Origin: Aphidius gifuensis
Taxonomy: Eukaryota; Arthropoda; Insecta; Hymenoptera; Braconidae
Assembly (NCBI RefSeq): GCF_014905175.1
Contig: NC_057789.1
Location: 248,001 to 312,000, forward strand
Length of the DNA: 64,000 nucleotides
Direction: 5' to 3'
In this document: one piece after another, positions 1 to 12,151 of the stretch
Position numbering within the stretch: position 1 is the first letter of the stretch
Layout of the letters: every line of letters begins with the position of its first letter
The notes under the pieces: model-generated
What the model was told of the DNA's origin: nothing
Database searches by the model: none
The model's input: the letters and a program-made list of their open reading frames with translations, nothing else
Position numbers and translations under genes: made by a program

Positions 1-243
1 ACATTTTCATGACTATTGTCATGATCGCATGAGCCGCCGCCGGAAGAGATTTTTTCTCAGCGACAAAATTCAAATACCATAAAAACATGTCAAACAAAAA
101 GATAACGTACAACAAAAAAGTTGATAAGAAAAAAAACATGAAATGTCTTTAAATATAAATCAAGCGTCTTTATATAAATATAACTTTTGTTTTTTAATAA
201 TCAACAAAAAAACAAATCAAACTTGAATTGCAGATTGACTTAC

Positions 244-544
244 ATTTGAGCTTTTCAAGAGGTTCATGTGACAATTGATGAGTGGGATTGTGGAGCATCG
301 AGTTGTCATGATGTGAATTACCATGAACATCATGATGATGCATGGCATTTTGTAGATGATCATTGTGAAGTCCAACCATTGATGCAGCGGCAGCAGCATG
401 TTGATAATGTTGAAGACCACTTGAATTTGATACAAGATCTTGAAGACAAATATCTGAATTACCACCACCACCACCACCACCACCTCCAACACCACCTCCG
501 CCGGCGGCGAGTTCGAGGCTTCCCCCGCCCCCGCCGCGCTCCAT
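244..544 (-). CDS. First coding exon of a Gly/His/Ala-rich, transcription-factor-like protein (partial)
   Basis: The reading frame starts at the ATG at 544-542 (M-E-R followed by glycines) and runs to a strong donor: the exon ends at 244 and is followed by GTAAGT. The exon encodes about 100 residues. It has two polyglycine tracts, a short conserved-looking segment (DICLQDLVSNSSGLQHYQ), an alanine run, a histidine-rich stretch and a terminal LSHEPLEKLK, with the last codon split by the intron. Such Gly/Ala/His-rich N-termini with a few conserved islands are typical of insect homeodomain or other developmental transcription factors. The rest of the gene lies beyond base 1, so no DNA-binding domain is visible and the family is not assigned. 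An upstream in-frame GTG at 583 is less likely as the start. The large empty region upstream fits a developmentally regulated gene. Confidence 0.6.
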
Positions 545-1378
545 GCTGTAAAAGGTTAACGTGGTGCCGACTTTTTTTAACACTTGTTCACAAATTATTT
601 TTTTTCAATTTATTTATTTAGCTATTATCACTATTTTTTTTTTTTTTTTTTCTATTATAATTAATATTGCTTCAAAATTGATAATGGAAGGTTTCCGTCC
701 AGCCACTTTGTTGTCTTTTTTTTTTGTTTATTGAAATGTTATATTCAAAATAATTTACCGAACTCTTCACTGTTAAATATTTCCATCAATCCACACATAT
801 ACATACATTAATATGCCTTGCACTATATTTCAATACACGGAATATTATAATATAATTTTTTCAAAAAGATAATAACAAAAAAAAAAGTAAAATAAATTCC
901 AAGATGAGGCACTGTTCTTCATGAATTTATTTGCAATGTAATTTTATATTGTTGTCGATAAATAAATATTTATTATTGTCGAGTTTCACTGACTGTTGAC
1001 ACAAACACAGTTTTATTTAATAATATCTTTACACACACTTTAATCACATTATTATTATTATTTATATAAAATAAATATATCCTTTGTCACTGCATGTGAA
1101 TAGTTATTTAACACTGACTGCCTTTGGTTTGTTGAAAATTGAAAATAAGTAGAAAACAATAATTGAATTTAATAGAATAAAATAATGCAAGGCTTTTTTG
1201 GGTAGTTGTAGTTGTAGTAGCCGTGGTTTTGTTGGTAGCTAAGTCAGCGGCGCTTAAGTTGAGCTTTTCGGACTGCCTGTCGGCTTAAGTCTCTAAGTCG
1301 GGTAAGCCGTATGGATCTAGTGGTCTTGGTTTGTAACTGCACTAGCTAGACGATCTGGCTGCTTGCTTTCTTGGATGC

Positions 1379-1424
1379 TTGGTTGGTTGGTTGGATGGAT
1401 GGTTGGTTGGTTGGTTGGTTGGTT
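1379..1424. repeat. TTGG tetranucleotide microsatellite
   Basis: An uninterrupted-to-slightly-degenerate run of GGTT/GGAT units, flanked by shorter degenerate TTGG and CTGG copies. It is a simple sequence repeat with no coding role seen; the minus-strand ORF across it is a Pro/Thr/Asn/Gln artefact. Confidence 0.85.
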
Positions 1425-2089
1425 AGTTGCCGGGCGGCCAGGCTGGCTGCTTGACTGTCTGACTGCTGCGTCTATCCTATTTTCCAACCCTAGCTTTGAT
1501 AACTTTAACATCCCCCTCTTGTATCTTCGATAGAGCTGTGGTATCCTATATGTATATATATTTTATTTTGTCTCTTTCTTGTCAATATATATATATATAC
1601 ACAATATACCAACTAAAATCATCTTCTATCCACGAAAACGTTGTTGGATAATACTACTTTTATACTATACTATACACTGCCAAAAGCACAAACTCAACAA
1701 GACCCCTACTTGCAGCATGTTTGAGACTCTGCGCGATACTCTCAACTCCTATATTCTATCCCCAACATTTATTTTATATCCCTACTACTATCATATTTAT
1801 CTCCCACTCGTTGTGGACCACTTTATTGCCCCTCCCATTTATACAAAGAGAGATAGAGAAATGTAACCATGTACTTGTACTCTCTCTCTCGTTCTCTCTT
1901 GCTGTATCATATCACATTTTATTTTACCAGTCATCACAGTTTTTTTTTTTTTTTTGATATTTATTTACCTGAAAAATCCAAGTTCAAATGCATATCATCA
2001 TAATCATCATCATTGTAATATAAAAAATAATTATAAATTTATTTATTTATTTATTTATATACAGAGTAGAAATTTTAATGTTTGTTGTC

Positions 2090-2113
2090 ATGATGATGAT
2101 GATGATGATGATG
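2090..2113. repeat. GAT trinucleotide microsatellite
   Basis: About eight perfect GAT/ATG units in non-coding sequence. Confidence 0.85.
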
Positions 2114-5094
2114 TATATCTCTATCTGTCTGATGAGGTAAATTTATTATGATATTAAAAATAAAAAACAAACCATAAATTACAAATATATAGGTGGTATA
2201 ATAAAAAAAAAAAATTCGTCAAATGTAAGTACAACAGAGAAAATTGGAAAGAATAAAATGCCTTTTTCATATACACTGCATATATGTATGTACAATGAAA
2301 AGAGGTATATAATAAAAATAAATAAAAATAAACAAAAAAAAAAAAAAAGGTAAAAAAATGTATAGTGAAGCAGTATGGTATGGTAGTGGTTGAGATGGTA
2401 TGGCTATAGAATAAAAGCACTCGGGGGTAGTACATACGTCAACTGTAGGGTAGATGTTACTTTCTGTTGCCTGAAAGAGGTTTTACACATGAAGAAGGAA
2501 GATGCTCTGTTTAAAATAAGAACAAAAAAAATATAAAAAAATAAAAAATAAAAAAAAACACACAGTAGCACGTTGGCAAAAGACAAATGACAAAGTAGCC
2601 ACGCCCACAGTATTGCGAGGGCGTTTATTGAGCTTTGTTGGTGAACGAGTGTTGGTAAAATTTCACATGATAAGAGAGGGAAATTCTGATTATAGTGGGG
2701 AAGTGTTGATTTTTCAACAGCAACTACATAATAATAATAACAATAATAAAAAATAATAAAAAAAATAAAATATCTACCTGATCGAGTCGAGTCAAGTCAA
2801 GTCAAGTCAACTTGTAATCTTTTTATAATATATATTCATAAATCAGTTGATGAGTTTAGTATATAGGTATATATATATTTTCAAAACTTTTAAATGCATA
2901 TCGAGCCAAACTCGATGAGTTTATAAGACTCAAAATAAATTGGTAAACTAGATGCTCTGTCGTATGATGATCCAAGTTGTCATAATTAAAAACAAATTGT
3001 TTATATATTTATGAATCGATTGATGATGCCGACCAAGTACTCGATCAGATATATAGCTAAGGAAATATGAGACTGTCATACAGTATCTATATAGATAACA
3101 CAAACAATTATTAGTGTTGTACATACATGTGTTTTCATAAGTGCCTTCAACTATACACCAGGTACTTGTGTTATTTTTTTTTCTATATTCTATTTTATAT
3201 AGATGACGATCATTGATGACTGCAGATTATGACAGTCAACAAATAATAATATTGTGTTTATATATATCATCTATTGCTCATTGTTTTGAAAAAATATTCC
3301 TCCTAACAATAATGATTTATGTTTTTTCGATAATTTAAAAAATAACTAAATAGTTTTTTTTATATAGGTGCTAAAAAAAAAAAAAAATTTAGTATGCTTT
3401 TACTTTTTTGTTATTTTCATGTCGAATAAAAATTCATGTATAATATATTTTACACTCTATTATTTCGAGGCATTTCATGATTTTATGTATGGAAATAATA
3501 AAAAAAAAAAAACTGCCAATCAGCATCAAATAACATAGTGCTTCCTACATCAAATACATATATACGTCTATGTACTTTTTAAAAAATGATCATAATAATT
3601 CAAGTACATAAAAACTGCAATATTTTTTTATATATTCATTTGTTGTTGTTGTTGTTGAGTTTTATTTAATCAAAAAAACAAAAGATGAAACAAAATATAT
3701 ATACAAGAAAAAAAGCTAGATGTTGAGTATAGTTGGACCCTTATCCTAAATTCAACATAGGCCAGGCAGTTTGGTCGTTATGATGGTGCTACGTCTTTAC
3801 AAATTTTATATCATTTTTATGAGGCATAAAGTCGTCGAAAAAGTGTAGCTATACGAAGAAGAAGAAGAAGAGGACCCAACTAAAGCCAATGAAATGAGAA
3901 AGGTGATGGGAATATAGAGCTTGAAAAGACAACTAGACGAAAAGAAACTTGAATTGGAACGAGTTCGCAATATATGTATATAGTACATAGAATGAAATAA
4001 CAGATAATATATATATGTATATCAACAAAAAGCTGGGTCACGTGTCTATATGTGCGGAGTTGGGCGGAGCACGCGAATTTTCATTCCCCTTGGGATCCTA
4101 ACTATGGAATAGAAGGGATTTTCAAAGAGTAGGGTTTTCGTACATTGACTATGACTGGTACTACTTTGTGAAAGTAATTTTTTAAATTATTTTATTAGTT
4201 ATAATCAACAAAAAAAAATAAATTTATTATTTGCATATAATTTTTAAAATAAATAATATTAATGAATTTTTATTTTTGTTTTTTTAATAACCACAAAAAT
4301 TGAGATTTTTTGAATGGAGAAAAATAATAAAAAATAAATATATTTAAGTTTTGATAAATGAAGAGAGCTATCGCCTCTCGTCGTTGGCATCACCCCCAGC
4401 AGATTTTACTTGATTCCAGTCCATCAATTTTCAATCACAAAAAATGTCTTGAGATTCTTATATATATATAAAATCTATTTAGATACATACCTTTTCCTTT
4501 TTTTTTGTTGAGGTGCTTACACACACAATGAAGTTTTTTTTCCCTTTGTCTTTTATTTGCAGCATCTTTAACTGTCAAATTCAAACGAAAAAACCTTGGA
4601 ATTTTTGTGCCATTTACGCAGGCGCCTGTTGTTTTACACAAAACGTATGACCAAATAGAGAGCTTTTTTTATTTTTTTGATTTGCAAACGTGCCATAAAA
4701 ATATCTATATGTGTATAAAGATGAAGAGATATATACAAAATAAATTTACACATATACATAAAGCTAATACAATACGTGATGTATATATATGACAGTACAA
4801 TGACGCATTGCAGTCATTTTTTTGTTTTATTTTATATTTTAAATAATTTTTTTCATGTGAAATTTTTAATAATTTAAAATGACAAGTCAATATTTAAAAA
4901 ATACAAATTGTCAAAATGTCTAGTTAAAAAAATTGGTATAATAATAAAGCACTTGATATTTTTGAAGTTTCAATTATTTTTTTATACATATATGACAAAG
5001 TACATGCACAAAGAAAAATGTCATATATAGTGCAGAAAATAAAAATCATTCTCAAGTCTATATATTATATAGATATATAATTTTTGGTTGATTT

Positions 5095-5220
5095 TACTCG
5101 CGAGCTTTCACGGCATCGTGACGTCACCACCAATGGAGTCGCGGCTTTGGGGCGGCGCCTTCAACTCGGCCAATATGGCAGCTTGCGACGCCGTCGCGGA
5201 CGACGCTATCCATATGCACC
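5095..5220. promoter_or_regulatory. GC-rich island with CRE, CCAAT, GC-box and YY1/Pho-like motifs
   Basis: In sequence that is otherwise mostly A/T, this roughly 125-base patch is rich in CpG. It contains a perfect palindromic CRE (TGACGTCA, 5119-5126), a CCAAT core (about 5129-5133), a GGGGCGG GC-box and an AATATGGC element of YY1/Pho type. The clustering looks like a promoter or a conserved regulatory module. No adjoining ORF is convincing, so the target gene is unknown. It could also be an untranslated first exon of the minus-strand gene at 244-544. Confidence 0.3.
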
Positions 5221-8200
5221 CTCTATCTCATTTATTATATACCCACATATATACATTCTACCTCTTTTCCTCTTTCTCTTTTTTCTTGTTTTTTTTTTTA
5301 TTTTTCTCTTATAATATATATACATACACGTCTCAATCACTCATCTGTACTGCTTATCTTTTTTAAAAATATATAAAAATATAAACTCTGCATTCTTCTT
5401 TGTTTATTTATTTTATTTTTTATTTTTTTATAATTCACTTATGTCAATTTACTATACACGTGATTAATTTATCATTTTTTGTATATTTTTTTAATTTAAA
5501 AATCAAAAAAAAAATAAAATTATTTATACAAAAAACAAAATGAAAAAAATACAAGTACATTTAATAATTATTAATTACATCATGTAGTCAAGCAAAATAT
5601 AATATGTACTATACGTGCACCTTGAATAAATATGCCATAGTACAAAAGAGCTTAACTATGCGCATATGATATGGCAAATTAATTATTTTCTCAACCTATA
5701 TTATATTATATAAATAAATATATATTTTATATAAGCTTACATGTGTATGCTAAATCATATGGCCTATTACTATTATTATTATTAAAGGTAATAGCAAGGC
5801 CATACACACATTATTCATGACCACAACGATTAAAATATATATATAAACGAAAAAAAAAAAATAAATATAAAGATAAGTCTATAAAAAATATAGAGATAAG
5901 TTTGTTTTACCAAAAATAAAAAAATAAAAAAGATTGTTAGTAAGGTGTGAAACAAGCCACGTGCTTGGCACATCGCATCATATATCACATCCCCTTCTAC
6001 TTTTTAGCTCTACTCAACGGTCACGGTTTCGCGTTTTTTCCTCATTTTACACCCCCCTCGCGAATCAAGAGTGCTGCTATTGCTGCTGGAGTTGTGTAAA
6101 ACGTGAGTACTGGAATGAGAAAAAAAAAGAAAAAAAAAAAGAGGAAAAGGAGGATAAATGGGGTGAGTTTTGTGTATGAATATTCTCACACCGCATTTTG
6201 CCAGGCCACGACGAATGAAATGATAAACGACTACGCCCTCGCAACAACCCTCAAACTATATTTATACTGAGACACATTACACCAATATAATATTATTCAT
6301 ATATAAATTTATATAGATCATGTATCGCGCATGTATAGTGAGTCGTTGAAAATTTTATTTTTTTTTTCAATTTAGTTTGCATATAATTGTACTTGATGAT
6401 TAAGCATGCGAACCAAACAGCGGTTAATTCTTAAACTGGCTCATTATATTTACTGACTCTCCCTCTTTAAAATATATAAATTGTAATTTATCAAAATTAA
6501 GCTTATTCTAGTTTCCATCTCAGTGTCTCTTTGCAATTCAATAGATTCAATGATTGATGGATAAATTATATTGAAAATAAAAATTAAAAAAAAAAATCAT
6601 CATCAAGACATTTTTTTTTTTTTATTGAACTCATAAAAATGTAATTAAAAATACAAAAAAAATAGAGATATATTTGACAGGCAATATAATTGTGTCTGAT
6701 GTAGAGAATATAAAAAAAAAAAATAATAAATAAATAAAAAATAGGTTTATACATTTGTAAATAAAATGTGAGTCGTGTGTGATGATTGACGGCTTGTAAA
6801 ATTAAAATCTTATCATCATTTGAGTCGTAATTCTATAGACGCAAGCAAACGACCTGATATCTTTTATTTTTTTATTAATTTATAAAAATTATTAATATTT
6901 TTTTATTATATTCAAAATTTCATATGTTCATATTAAATTGAGATTTTTTTTTTTTTTTTTTGGTAGAATTGTATATAGAATGAAAATTTGAAACAATAAA
7001 ATAATTTTTTTTTAATTAAAGATTACACCCTTGAATCAATATACACACAGGCTTCATGGATCACATCATAAAATAATAATCGTTGATAAGAAACAACAAA
7101 GGGATCAAACTCAAGATAAACTCTATTTTATTTGTTTTTTTTTTTATTTATTTTTATTTTTTTCTCTGCATTGAGTGTCACTCTTCCGTAATAATTATAA
7201 CGTATGTGCCGGATATGATATCAAATATATTTCATGGATAAATAATTTTCATTATTGGTTATTCATTTGGAAAGTATGATACGTCACTCAAATTTGACAT
7301 AAACCAAGTATTTATAAATGTGAACGTATATCAAATTAGATTCACCAACAATCGCATTGACACCACTTTATCTAACCATCTAGTTTTTTTTTTCGACTTT
7401 ATAATTATTATGTTTGCTCACAGGCACGTGTCATAATTTTAAATAAATTTAATAAATTATTTTAAATATATTTAAAAATATATACACGCATATCAATATG
7501 AATCTAGAATGAAAAAAAAAAAAAGAAAAAAAACTGACATCGACAAAAATTGAAATAAATCATTGAGATATAGCTGCTGCAGCTTTCTGTCGTTTTTTTA
7601 AATATTTTTTTAATTTTAAATATGTGTATTTTGATATTTTTTTTATTTTTTAAAATCAAAATAGAAATGAGTCAGTACTCTTTATAATCCCTGAGATTAC
7701 TTGTCCCTATATATACAAAAAAATTTATATACTAACTGACTGCGCGGATAATAAAATAGTGATGATGATGATGTCGTGTATATATTATGTTATTTTAAGT
7801 GATCTATAGTATAAAAAAAACAGACAAGTTTTATATAAAAAAATAAAAAAGGAAATGCCATTGGAGGTGTAGCTGCGAGCACGCGTTGGTATTATATTTT
7901 ATATATTATTTTTATTATTATTAAGTGGTGCATGCAGCAGCAGTAGGAGAAGAAGCTCAGTTTTGTATATAGTTGTTATATAGAAATAAGAGTATAGAGA
8001 TGATGAGACACACGCGGAACCCTCGAATAAGGTAATCTCCTGGTCGTCTCTTGAACGAGATGGAGGACTGAATTTTGATCCTCTCAGCTTCTGCCCTGGC
8101 ACGCTCGACAACATACATACTTGTGCGTTTAATATTATATATTATATATTCTACAGTACATCTATTTCCTCTTTACTTAACCAATCTTACTTTTTTTTTT

Positions 8201-11025
8201 TTATCTTGTATACATTTTATGTTAACATTTTGTATCGTTATTTTTTCATTTTATCATTTTTTATTTTTTAGTTTCAGTTCAATTGATATGGAGAGTTTTT
8301 GGGATTTATATTATATACATAAAAAAAAGCACAAGTGATTGAAGAAAATGACAATAAAATTAGCTTCAATTCATTGATCATTGGAAAGATTTTGGAGAGA
8401 AGTAAATAGGGAGCAAAAAACAAGCTCAAGTTTTTTAAAATGAAATAATAATATTGCAAATTTTAAATCAAGTTCTCACAGTGAGAATTTAGAATTTTTT
8501 CTCTTGGCTGTATACATATGTTTACAAACCCTTGTACAATGAAAATCATGACAATACTTTTTAAAAGACTCAATTTTAAAATGGCTTTTAAATAAAAGAA
8601 AAAAATCAAATACAAATACTCGATAAACACTCGACGAGTAACGTGTGCCAGAGTAAAAAATAAATGATAATAATATTTGAAATAAAAAAAAAAAAAAAAA
8701 AAAAATTAAAATATAAGCCCAGTTAAGGCTTACCCTTGAAAAAACAAAGAGGGTGAGATCTCAATGTGACTGCAAGAAAATCAGACAGCAAAAGCCCTTT
8801 TGTATTTGCAAGATCACGCTCTCACATCATTTTATATTTCACTCAAAAAATAAATAAACAATATTAATATTATCAAGTAAATAATAATTGTTATTAAAAT
8901 TAAATTCTATAAGTCTATATTCTCGATAAATATATAGTATGAAAAAAAAAAAATGCAAGCTTAAATTATTATTTAAAAAAAAAAATTGTTTTGTTCATTT
9001 TATTTGTATTTTATTTATTTCTTGTCGACAAAATTGAAGAAAATAATAAAAAAAAAATAAAAAAAAATAGCCAACGGCATTGCTGCTTGGTGCTGATAAA
9101 TATAACGTAACAAGTTCAGTGGAATAGCAACTTCATCCCAGAGGGATCAACGCGTCTTTCCTACGACTCGACTCGGTCTCTTTTTCGTTTTCCACTTTCC
9201 TCCTCTTTTTTTTTTTTCAACATAACAATAATAATATAGACCAGAGTATATAATAATTTTTTTTTTTTTTCAATATAAAATATAGATATAGTGATTGTAT
9301 CCCTTTCGATGAAGGTAAACACGCGGAAAATCTTGAAAATATATAGAGAAAGAGAGAGGATGAAATGCGCAACCAATGCTACACTTAATATATATATATA
9401 TATATATAAAAACAAACAACGAAAAATATACAAGATATATATAAAATATATAAAAACAAAGACGACGACACAACCAAACCAATCACCCAGATCCAAAGCC
9501 ATTTCTATTTATTTACAAAATATATAGCAACAGCTATCTTTGTAAATCCCTCAAAAAAAAAAACTAGTCAATCTATATATATTTTTTATTATTTATTTAT
9601 TATTATACTACACAACAATATGTCGATAGTATTATTTTTATATTAAAAAAAAAAAAAACACTAAATATTTTGTATTGAATTATTTTAAATTTATATAAAA
9701 ATTACAAATGAGCTTATTTCACAATTTCATTATATACAAAAAATACAGCATAGTGTACAGTGTTAGTTAAAAAGGAGAAAAAAAAAAAACATTGGATAAA
9801 AGGGGTCGCACCAGACCGCGTAGAGCTATAAAAAGTAAATTAAATAAGAATCAAATACAAATAAAAAGCGGTCGGCCAAGTAATTGGTTAGCTTTCTCAT
9901 TGTCGTCCCTTTTTTTTATATATATATCTTGACTATTATCTAGAGGTATTTAGATACCAGGAGAATTTTATCTTTTAACTATTATTATTTATTTTATATA
10001 TTTTTATACATAAATATAATATATGCACACATTGTTTATATATATTTAATCAAATCAATCATTTCCTATAAAAAAAAAAATAAATAAAAAATAATGTAAT
10101 GATAGAAAAACAGGGGGTTTAAAAAAAAGATATAAAAAAAAAAACAAATACAAGTATAGTGAAGAATCGCGAGATGGTGGATAGAGGGTGTGTAAAAAGC
10201 TACCCCACAATCATGGCTGGATTAAGGCTGTATGTATGAAGGGTGTCCAGGACAAACAAAAAATAAAAAAAAAAAAAAATGAGTTTGAAGGGTCGACGAA
10301 AAGGGAAAGACATAGGGAAGAGCATAGGATTTTTAGATGGGAGTTAAACAGTGATACACACACGCACACACAAGATATACATAGTGTTTTTATTCAAAAA
10401 GAAAACGAAAAAAAAAAAAAAAAAAATCAGGGTGAGACATAAATGATATTCCATAGTAGCATATGCGGCTCTGAATGATATGAAGGGGGGTATACACATT
10501 ACACAAGCATCCCATCATTGCGGGGTGCTGGTTTATTACAAACACGGATTACCAACGGTAATGGGAATCTCAATGTATATATACCCACTGACTCAGACAA
10601 TAAATGCGTGCCTTTTTTATAACACCAACAACAATATATATGAGAATTTCAACTTGTCAAAAAATAATATAATGATTTTGTTGTTTTTTGTTTTAGTGCA
10701 TTCTTATCTCTTTTTTTTTTTTTTTTTATTATTCCGTCAAGCAATGATGGTGATGGCGATGGCGATGATGACCTTTGTGTACAAGCATAAATAAAGTCTC
10801 GAGGGATTTATCCGCGTGCGAGATTGCTTATCTATCCGGACAACAACTAATTCGTCAACATGATCAGATAACATTGTCAAATTATCATTATTCACAGAAA
10901 TTTCATTTTTTTTTTTTCATTACTAGTTTTTAAATAATTAAATTCACTGACAATTTTTTTTTCAATTAAAATAAATAAATTATATAAATTTACGTGTATA
11001 TAATAAAGAAAAAAAAAAGAAAATT

Positions 11026-12151
11026 TTATATGCTGTAAAATGTTCCATCGATTTTACGACTGAAGCCAGGATTTGTTTGATCTGTATGAGGACCATCGAT
11101 TGCCAACTTGATACTACTTGGATGAATTCTCTCAATTGCCATCATTTGTGCAGCAAAATTTTTTCTTCTTGGTTCTCTTTCACGTGAATCATCATCCTTT
11201 TCATCTTGATCATTATGAGAACGTTTATTTTTTATTGATGATAATTTATTATTATTTCTTTGTCTATTTCCAACAACTGGTTTTGGTCCATTTTTTCGTC
11301 GAGAAGATACTGATGATCGTCCACGTGATTTACTTCTTGCTGATCGTCCACCTGATTTATTTTTACCAATTCCACCACCACGACCACTTTTATTGACTTT
11401 TTTTTTATTATTAATCATAGTATTATTATTATTATTATTATGACTTTGTAATTTTTTATTATTTTTATTTGTCTTATAACTGTTGTTGTTGTTATTATTT
11501 GTTTTCATTTTTGTTTTATTTACAGTTGTTGTTTTATTTTTTATTGCTGATGATCCAGAGTATGATGCTGATGATGATTTTCTTCTATTTGTATGATTTG
11601 TGGTATTTGTGGTATTTGTATGTTTTGGAATTGATTTCATTGATAATGAAATTTGACCAGATGCATTCTAAATTAAACATAATAATGTAAATGTCATTAA
11701 ATTAAGTTGCAGGATAATTATTATATATTTACATTAATTTCATTTCGAAGAACTCTCCATGTTTCCATGTTCAATGATTCTGGCTGCATTGGAACATACA
11801 TTTTTGGTACGTTACAATCCTCACTGTGAATATAAATTGAAGATAATGCAAAATCCAATGCATCAACTGGTACCTGAAATATAATTATAAATTATTATTA
11901 AATTAATTAATTAATTGACAAAAAAGTATTATTTTTTTAATAATTTCATTATTTACCAATTCATCATTTTTTATTAGGCGACTGTCTCGACGAATACTTG
12001 TAAGAGTGTGATGAGAAAAAAGACGTTCATGAGTTCGTACTTTGCTCCACCAATCTCGATCATTTATTGAGACATTATTTGACAATGTTGGACCAGGTGG
12101 CATCCATTCACCTTCACTACTCATATCAGGAACAGGATATGGATTCCTCAT
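11026..12151 (-). CDS. Uncharacterised 325-residue protein with conserved-looking ends and an Asn/Lys-rich middle
   Basis: There are three exons, 12151-11957, 11873-11733 and 11667-11026, all joined in phase 0 with GT-AG introns; the stop is TAA. The N-terminus (MRNPYPVPDMSSEGEW then MPPGPTLSN) and exon 2 (FALSSIYIHSEDCNVPKMY) are non-repetitive and look like real protein. Exon 3 is mostly low complexity: asparagine runs from AAT repeats, then Lys/Ser/Arg-rich basic sequence. It closes with an ordered-looking end (FAAQMMAIERIHPSSIK, then NPGFSRKIDGTFYSI). No family was recognised. The basic middle suggests a nuclear or nucleic-acid-associated protein, or a disordered linker, but this is weak inference. 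The gene is isolated between two deserts. Confidence 0.75.

Larger units (their letters stand above)
545..11025. other. Gene desert upstream of the transcription-factor-like exon
   Basis: About 10.5 kb of very AT-rich sequence in which I see no convincing coding gene. The ORFs here are short, low-complexity and lack paired splice signals. It holds homopolymer A/T tracts, TA and GAT microsatellites, a TTGG tetranucleotide array (1379-1424), a GTCAA pentamer run (about 2790-2811), and a few patches of near-normal GC content (around 4030-4150, 5100-5220, 6000-6090, 8004-8118 and 9125-9200) that stand out from the background. By inference these patches are candidate enhancers, promoters or untranslated exons of the minus-strand gene. 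None can be assigned a function from the sequence alone. Confidence 0.6.

Noticed and set aside
268..621. 117-residue plus-strand ORF with a histidine run
   Set aside because: It is antisense to the Gly-rich exon at 244-544; the His run is the complement of GGT glycine codons.
1317..1511. Minus-strand Pro/Thr/Asn/Gln-rich ORF
   Set aside because: It is produced by the TTGG microsatellite; no splice or homology support.
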